DNA from: Magnetococcales bacterium
GTDB taxonomy: Bacteria > Pseudomonadota > Magnetococcia > Magnetococcales > JADFYX01
Reading direction: 5' to 3'
Assembly (NCBI GenBank): GCA_015232795.1
Contig: JADFYX010000037.1
Span: 1 to 12,997 of the forward strand
DNA length: 12,997 nucleotides
Shown: piece by piece, positions 8,863-12,997 of the stretch
Layout of the letters: each line of letters opens with the position of its first letter
Numbering within the stretch: the stretch's first letter is position 1
Program-made: the position numbers and the translations under genes
Notes under the pieces: generated by a model
The model's database searches: none
What the model was told of the DNA's origin: nothing
Seen by the model: only the letters and a program-made list of their open reading frames with translations

Positions 8863-8898
8863 TGGAAACAAATATCTCAGCGGATTTATTTGTTTCCA
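8863..8898 (-). other. Perfect 12-bp hairpin between meaB and pccB
   Basis: TGGAAACAAATA and TATTTGTTTCCA are exact reverse complements (8863-8874 and 8887-8898) with a 12-base loop. On the transcript, the 5' arm is made by the last codons and the first stop-codon bases of meaB, and the 3' arm lies in the gap before pccB. The downstream sequence has no U-run, so it is more likely an mRNA processing or stability element, or a weak attenuator, than a full terminator. Confidence 0.55.
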
Positions 8899-9893
8899 CC
8901 TCCTAAGTTTTTTGTAAATGCCTGCATAAGTATGGCTGCTGCTTTTACTGGGGTTACAGTTTCGTTGTTCACCGCCATTTTTAAATCTTCTAAATGTTCT
9001 TGTACTGCTGGGTGGTTTTTAAAACGGTCCTGGAGATCGTCTGTAACCAAAGCCCACATCCAGCTTACATTTTGCTCTCGACGTTTTGCTTGCAAATTAC
9101 CGTTTTCGCTCATCATACGATAAAATTTCCACATACAGTCCCAACATTCAGCTATACCGTTATTGTTGAGGGAACTAACCAATAAAATTTCACTCTCCCA
9201 GCCGGAATCGGCAGCACCAAGTAGTGATAGTGCAGCCGTCAATCCCCGTTTTGCCTGTTTTGCTGTTTCTAAAAACTGGCCATCGGCTTTGTTAACAACA
9301 ATAACATCGGCAACCTCCATGATACCGCGCTTTATACCTTGAAGATCATCCCCTGCTCCTGGTAGATGCAGCAGGGTGAAAAAATCTACCATGCCAGCAA
9401 CCGCAGTCTCACTCTGTCCAACACCAACAGTCTCCACTAAAATTGTATCAAACCCGGCAGCTTCTAAAATTAAAATGGTTTCCCGGGTCTTTCTCGTTAC
9501 CCCACCAAGAGTCTCTCCAGTAGGGCTGGGACGGATAAAAATATCCGGGTTGCCCACCAGCCGACCCATACGGGTTTTATCACCCAATATACTTCCGCCA
9601 GAACGTTTAGAAGTGGGATCTACCGCCAATATTGCCACCCTCTTTTGCAAAGATAACAAGTGCAGGCTTAAACTCTCAATAAAGGTGCTTTTTCCCACCC
9701 CAGGAGGACCACTTACCCCTATACGATAGGAGTTTTTGTGCCGGGTTATCGCCCCCAAACTCCCCAAAAGTTCCTGTGCCAAAGCCCGGTCTTGGTCGTT
9801 TGTGGACTCTACCAAAGTGATGGCTTTGGCTACCGTACGCCTATCACAACTCTGAACCCCGGCAATGTATGCCTGCAAATTTAAACGATTCAT
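8886..9893 (-). CDS. meaB: MeaB/ArgK-family GTPase, methylmalonyl-CoA mutase chaperone
   Basis: G3E-family P-loop GTPase that binds methylmalonyl-CoA mutase, gates cobalamin loading and protects the enzyme from inactivation (homologue of human MMAA). The 335 residues are the usual length. Motifs: helical N-terminus, Walker A GPPGVGKST at 62-70, DPTSKRSGGSILGDKTRM from 92, SPTGETLGGVTRKTRE from 123, G3-like ETVGVGQSE from 154, a switch III region near 177-194 including K188 in GIKRGIMEVAD (the equivalent region couples to the mutase in Methylobacterium MeaB), and the G4 NKAD motif at 201-204. ATG at 9893 starts 13 bp after the mcm stop. I see no Shine-Dalgarno there; the spacer holds a 12-bp palindrome, so reinitiation after mcm is likely. 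Older annotations call this family 'ArgK / LAO transport kinase', which is misleading here: the mutase neighbour settles the role. Confidence 0.94.
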   Translation of the reverse strand: MNRLNLQAYIAGVQSCDRRTVAKAITLVESTNDQDRALAQELLGSLGAITRHKNSYRIGVSGPPGVGKSTFIESLSLHLLSLQKRVAILAVDPTSKRSGGSILGDKTRMGRLVGNPDIFIRPSPTGETLGGVTRKTRETILILEAAGFDTILVETVGVGQSETAVAGMVDFFTLLHLPGAGDDLQGIKRGIMEVADVIVVNKADGQFLETAKQAKRGLTAALSLLGAADSGWESEILLVSSLNNNGIAECWDCMWKFYRMMSENGNLQAKRREQNVSWMWALVTDDLQDRFKNHPAVQEHLEDLKMAVNNETVTPVKAAAILMQAFTKNLGGGNK

Positions 9894-9895
9894 TG

Positions 9896-9907
9896 ATTAG
9901 TACTAAT
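9896..9907. repeat. 12-bp palindrome in the mcm-meaB junction
   Basis: ATTAGTACTAAT is a perfect palindrome overlapping the mcm stop codon by one base and ending three bases short of the meaB ATG. It occupies the place where a ribosome binding site would be expected. It may be chance in a short AT-rich spacer. Confidence 0.35.
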
Positions 9908-12045
9908 TATCTATGGTCAATACCATCTAAAATCCTGCTGGCAGCATCAACTATTGAGGTTCCCGGGCCAAAAATATCCTTTACTCCTGCGTCAAACAGC
10001 TCTTGGTGATCCTGCTGTGGAATTACACCACCACAGATAACTTGAACATCCCCTGCTCCCTGTTTTTGCAACTCAGCTAGCAACTGTGGCAACAAGGTGT
10101 TGTGGGCTCCTGCCAGGGTGGAGACCCCCACCACATGGACATCATTTTCTATAGCCTGGAGAGCAACTTCCTCAGGGGTTTGGAACAGTGGTGCCAGATC
10201 AACATCAAAACCGGCATCGGCAAAAGCGGTTGCAACCACTTTTGCTCCTCGGTCATGACCGTCCTGGCCCATTTTTACCACTAAAATACGGGGCTTGCGT
10301 CCATGTGATTTGGCAAACTGGGCGACCTTTTCTTGCAACCCAACCCAGTTGGCATCGTCATCCCACACCTTGCCATATACCCCTTGCACTATTGAACTTG
10401 AGCTACGGTGACGACCATAGACATTCTCCATTGCTGTTGTAACTTCACCAACTGTGGCTCTAGCTTTTATCGCCTTAATCGAAAGATCGAGCAAATTACC
10501 ACTATCTTCTTGGGCTGCCTGTTGCAAGGTATTAAGAGCAGCATTAACTTGATCTTCATTTCTGTTGGCTTTTATCTCCGCTAAACGTTGTATCTGGGAC
10601 TCGCGCACAGCATGGTTGTCTACCTTCAAGACATCCATTTGCGCCTCTTCATCGACAATGTATTTATTAACCCCGACAATTGTCTCCAAACCCCGGTCAA
10701 TACGGGCCTGTTTGGTAGCAGATGCCTCTTCAATACGCCGTTGGGGCAGGCCAGCTTCTATGGCTTTTACCATACCACCAGACTTCTCCACCTCAGCCAT
10801 GATAGTACGCGCCTTATCAGCCAGTTCATGGGTCAAGGTTTCCATCATATGAGAACCACCCCAAGGGTCAGCCACATGGGTAATATGGGCCTCTTCCTGG
10901 ATTATCAACTGGGTGTTTCTGGCAATACGCGAAGAAAATTTTGACGGCAGGGCAATTGCTTCATCAAGGGCGTTGGTATGGAGAGATTGAGTACCACCAA
11001 ACACTGCTGCCATGGCTTCTATAGTAGTGCGTACTACGTTGTTATAAGGATCTTGTGAAGTAAGGCTCCAACCGGAAGTTTGGCAGTGGGTGCGGAGTAT
11101 TTTTGATTTAGCCTGTTTGGGGTTAAACTCATCCATCACTTCGGCCCAAAGAAGGCGAGCAGCACGGAGCTTGGCGATCTCCATGAAAAAATTCATGCCG
11201 ATACCAAAAAAGAATGATAACCGCCCGGCAAAATCATCTACTGCCATACCATTGTTTATGGCAGTACGGACATATTCCCGACCATCAGCCAGGGTATAAG
11301 CCAACTCCAACGCACTATCGGCCCCGGCCTCTTGCAGATGATAACCGGATATGGAAACTGTGTTAAACTTGGGCATATTTTGTGAGGCATATTTTATGAT
11401 ATCACCAACTATGCGCATTGAGGGAGACGGCGGGTAGATATAAGTGTTGCGAACCATAAACTCCTTTAATATATCATTCTGTATAGTACCCCTTAGTTGC
11501 TCTTGGGATACCCCCTGCTCCTCTGCTGCTACCACATAACCTGCTAAAATCGGCAGTACAGCTCCGTTCATGGTCATGGAGACAGAAACTTTATCTAATG
11601 GTATAGCGTTAAATAAAATTTTCATATCTTCAACACTATCAATTGCCACACCAGCCTTGCCAACATCACCAGCTACCCGTGGATGGTCAGAATCATAACC
11701 TCTGTGAGTAGCCAGATCGAAGGCAACTGATACCCCCTGCCCACCTGCTGCCAAGGCTTGGCGATAAAAAGCGTTAGATTCTTCGGCAGTTGAAAAACCT
11801 GCATATTGCCGGATAGTCCAAGGACGACCTGCATACATGGTGGGATATGGACCCCTGATATATGGACTTATTCCGGGAAAAGTATCTTTGTGGGGAAGTG
11901 TTGCAGAGTCTTGGGCAGTATAAAGTGTTTTTATCTCTATACCATCTGGAGAATTCCAGTAGATAGCAGATAGATCTTTATTCTTCATAGCTGCTTGTGC
12001 TAACTGTCGCCATTCAGCCACCGTAGTTTTTTTTATCTCAGACAT
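9907..12045 (-). CDS. mcm: Methylmalonyl-CoA mutase, single-chain, adenosylcobalamin-dependent
   Basis: Rearranges (R)-methylmalonyl-CoA to succinyl-CoA using adenosylcobalamin. The 712 residues contain the complete large subunit: substrate-binding TIM barrel (about 30-400), a linker, and the C-terminal B12-binding domain (about 583-712). Active-site residues by family alignment: Y81 in RQYAGFSTAEES (Y89 in Propionibacterium), R199 in FMVRNTYIYPP (R207) and H236 in SGYHLQEAG (H244). Tyr and Arg at the first two positions are those of methylmalonyl-CoA mutase; isobutyryl-CoA mutases have Phe and Gln. The cobalamin ligand is H597 in DGHDRG (DxHxxG), followed by STLAGAH at 642-648 and the GGVIPQQD loop. 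There is no separate MutA-like small chain, so a homodimer is expected. ATG at 12045 with AGGG five bases upstream. First gene of the operon; no cobalamin riboswitch is evident upstream. Confidence 0.96.
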   Translation of the reverse strand: MSEIKKTTVAEWRQLAQAAMKNKDLSAIYWNSPDGIEIKTLYTAQDSATLPHKDTFPGISPYIRGPYPTMYAGRPWTIRQYAGFSTAEESNAFYRQALAAGGQGVSVAFDLATHRGYDSDHPRVAGDVGKAGVAIDSVEDMKILFNAIPLDKVSVSMTMNGAVLPILAGYVVAAEEQGVSQEQLRGTIQNDILKEFMVRNTYIYPPSPSMRIVGDIIKYASQNMPKFNTVSISGYHLQEAGADSALELAYTLADGREYVRTAINNGMAVDDFAGRLSFFFGIGMNFFMEIAKLRAARLLWAEVMDEFNPKQAKSKILRTHCQTSGWSLTSQDPYNNVVRTTIEAMAAVFGGTQSLHTNALDEAIALPSKFSSRIARNTQLIIQEEAHITHVADPWGGSHMMETLTHELADKARTIMAEVEKSGGMVKAIEAGLPQRRIEEASATKQARIDRGLETIVGVNKYIVDEEAQMDVLKVDNHAVRESQIQRLAEIKANRNEDQVNAALNTLQQAAQEDSGNLLDLSIKAIKARATVGEVTTAMENVYGRHRSSSSIVQGVYGKVWDDDANWVGLQEKVAQFAKSHGRKPRILVVKMGQDGHDRGAKVVATAFADAGFDVDLAPLFQTPEEVALQAIENDVHVVGVSTLAGAHNTLLPQLLAELQKQGAGDVQVICGGVIPQQDHQELFDAGVKDIFGPGTSIVDAASRILDGIDHR

Positions 12046-12150
12046 AGCACCCTATTAAAACCACAAAAATAAAAAAGTTATTGAAATCACCCAACAAACC
12101 CTGCCAAGGTAAGAAGATCAACAAAGCTTCATCAGGTGATGTTGCACTGC

Positions 12151-12179
12151 ACTATAACATTGTTTCCCAAAAAGGTGAA
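12151..12179 (-). promoter_or_regulatory. Candidate sigma70 promoter for the mcm-meaB-pccB-pccA-mce operon
   Basis: On the minus strand, TTCACC (complement of 12174-12179, 4 of 6 to TTGACA) is followed after exactly 17 bases by TATAGT (complement of 12151-12156, 5 of 6 to TATAAT). This would start transcription near 12144, about 100 bases before the mcm ATG. It is the best match seen in the 224-bp divergent region (12046-12269), which must also serve the plus-strand reductase gene. A tandem TGCAC (12144-12153) overlaps the -10 region and could be an operator half-site, but that is guesswork. Confidence 0.35.
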
Positions 12180-12269
12180 GAATTAGTTGAATTTATTAGC
12201 CCATACAAATATCCTTCCCATAGTAGCTGTCAGGATCTTTTAATAATTTTTTTTGAGCCAACCAAAACC

Positions 12270-12842
12270 ATGTCAGATACATTTAAAGCTCTAGTGCTCA
12301 ATGAAGAAGATGGTAAAACTGTCAATTCATTTAAACAACTTCAAATCAACGATCTCCCAGATGGTGAGGTTGTTGTCGCCATAAGTTACTCATCCTTAAA
12401 TTATAAAGATGGCCTTGCCATAACCGGAACCGGGAAAATTATTCGTAAATTTCCCTTTGTACCCGGTATTGATCTGGTAGGAGTGGTTGAATCTTCACAA
12501 GTAGAGCAATATAAGGCAGGAGATCAAGTTCTGCTAACTGGCTGGGGTGTAGGAGAACGCCACTGGGGAGGCTTTTCCCAGAAGGCCCGTTTAAAAGCCA
12601 AATGGTTAACCCCACTACCAAAAAATTTAAGCCCCACACGGGCCATGGCAATTGGTACCGCAGGTTTTACTGCCATGTTATCGGTTATGGCACTGGAGGC
12701 ACACGGAATAGATAAAGCTGCTGGTCCGGTTTTGGTTACGGGAGCAAATGGCGGTGTGGGCAGTGTTGCGGTATCTCTTCTGGCAGCGTTGGGTTATGAA
12801 GTAACTGCATCAACAGTTCCACTTAGTTCAGCTTGTGATTGA
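12270..12842 (+). pseudogene. acuI: Acryloyl-CoA reductase / YhdH-type quinone oxidoreductase, 3'-truncated
   Basis: Zinc-free medium-chain dehydrogenase/reductase. AcuI enzymes reduce acryloyl-CoA to propionyl-CoA with NADPH; E. coli YhdH is the close relative. I start it at ATG 12270 (MSDTFKALVL), the family start; an in-frame TTG at 12081 would add 63 unrelated residues and is rejected. Visible: GroES-like N-domain with YSSLNYKDGLAITG (40-53), FPFVPGIDLVGVV (61-73) and GWGVGERHWGGFSQ (91-104), then the nucleotide-binding Rossmann motif VTGANGGVGSVAV (156-168). Family similarity stops at ASTV, about residue 182 (base 12815), after which eight unrelated residues lead to TGA. Full-length members have about 325-330 residues, so the rest of the NADPH domain and the C-terminus are missing here. 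Either the contig is chimeric or the gene is interrupted. Divergent from mcm, whose pathway would take its product. Confidence 0.8.
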
Positions 12843-12997
12843 GTAGTTAAGAATGGTGTATCAAGTGGGATAGCAATTTTTAAATTCGCAATATTCGGAT
12901 CGAATACTTGTCTACCATCTTGTTCTGCAATGTTTAATGCACCTGTAGCATGAGGTCTTGCTGGATCAAATGCAACAGATCCTCAGTATTCAATATC
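12794..12997 (-). other. Unrecognised minus-strand coding-like fragment at the window end (possible chimera)
   Basis: From the acuI breakpoint (about 12815) to the window end, the minus strand holds an open frame that reads like real protein, for example HATGALNIAEQDGRQVFDPN and IAIPLDTPFLTTQSQAELSG, with AT-rich codons (GCA, ACT, GAT, CAA) unlike the neighbours. It enters from outside the window, has an in-frame TGA at 12985-12983 (context EY-TGA-GSVAF), and runs 62 codons beyond it to TAA at 12796-12794, which lies inside acuI sequence. I do not recognise the family. The TGA may be a base error for TGG or a sign of foreign DNA; the window's own genes use TGG for tryptophan and TGA as a stop (prpE). 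Confidence 0.4.

Noticed and set aside
8641..9123. 160-residue open frame on the plus strand across pccB, the gap and meaB
   Set aside because: It is antisense to two well-supported genes and shows no protein family features.
9376..9729. 117-residue open frame antisense to meaB
   Set aside because: It overlaps the conserved GTPase motifs on the other strand and looks like a frame shadow.
12081..12269. In-frame 63-residue N-terminal extension of the reductase from a TTG codon
   Set aside because: It has no family similarity, AcuI/YhdH proteins begin at the ATG at 12270, and the region must contain the divergent promoters.
12046..12269. Cobalamin riboswitch upstream of the B12-dependent mutase
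   Set aside because: I looked for a B12-box-like core and adjoining stems and saw none; the candidate leader is only about 100 bases.
12794..12997. Alternative genetic code (TGA as an amino acid) for the whole window
   Set aside because: prpE ends at TGA at a family-typical length, and tryptophans in all major genes are TGG, so the main organism uses TGA as a stop.
1..12997. A novel defence, mobile or biosynthetic system
   Set aside because: All substantial genes belong to well-known transport and propionyl-CoA metabolism families; there are no transposases, integrases, CRISPR repeats, tRNA genes or unknown gene clusters.

Overview
This window (about 13 kb) carries ordinary bacterial chromosomal genes with moderate G+C and the standard genetic code. 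It looks like a Gram-negative, probably proteobacterial genome: there is a two-gene Fbp-type ferric-iron importer and a complete set of propionyl-CoA to succinyl-CoA enzymes whose lengths and layout (single-chain methylmalonyl-CoA mutase of 712 residues, epimerase of about 134, PccB of 514) resemble alphaproteobacterial or related lineages. That placement is an impression from protein character, not a phylogeny.

Layout. Positions 3-2664 (+): a 5'-truncated FbpB-like double-length permease and its FbpC-like ATPase, probably one operon whose binding-protein gene may lie upstream. Positions 2665-2992: a 328-bp gap with no convincing gene. Positions 2993-4870 (+): prpE, propionyl-CoA synthetase. 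It converges on a five-gene minus-strand operon that reads mcm (12045-9907), meaB (9893-8886), pccB (8831-7287), pccA (7270-5306) and mce (5304-4900). A perfect 14-bp hairpin lies between the convergent ends, and a second perfect 12-bp hairpin lies between meaB and pccB. Divergent from mcm is an acuI/yhdH-type acryloyl-CoA reductase gene (12270 onward), which is broken after about 182 residues.

The genes make a coherent pathway. PrpE activates propionate (and possibly acrylate), AcuI would reduce acryloyl-CoA to propionyl-CoA, PccA/PccB carboxylate it to (S)-methylmalonyl-CoA, Mce epimerises it, and the B12-dependent mutase, protected by the MeaB GTPase, makes succinyl-CoA for the TCA cycle. 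The pathway is known; the tight clustering with acuI is the notable part.

The last ~180 bases do not belong to acuI. Read on the minus strand they encode an AT-rich peptide that I do not recognise, with one in-frame TGA. This is best explained as a chimeric contig end, although a real rearrangement cannot be excluded from sequence alone. I see no RNA genes, CRISPR array, insertion sequence, or clearly novel multi-gene system.
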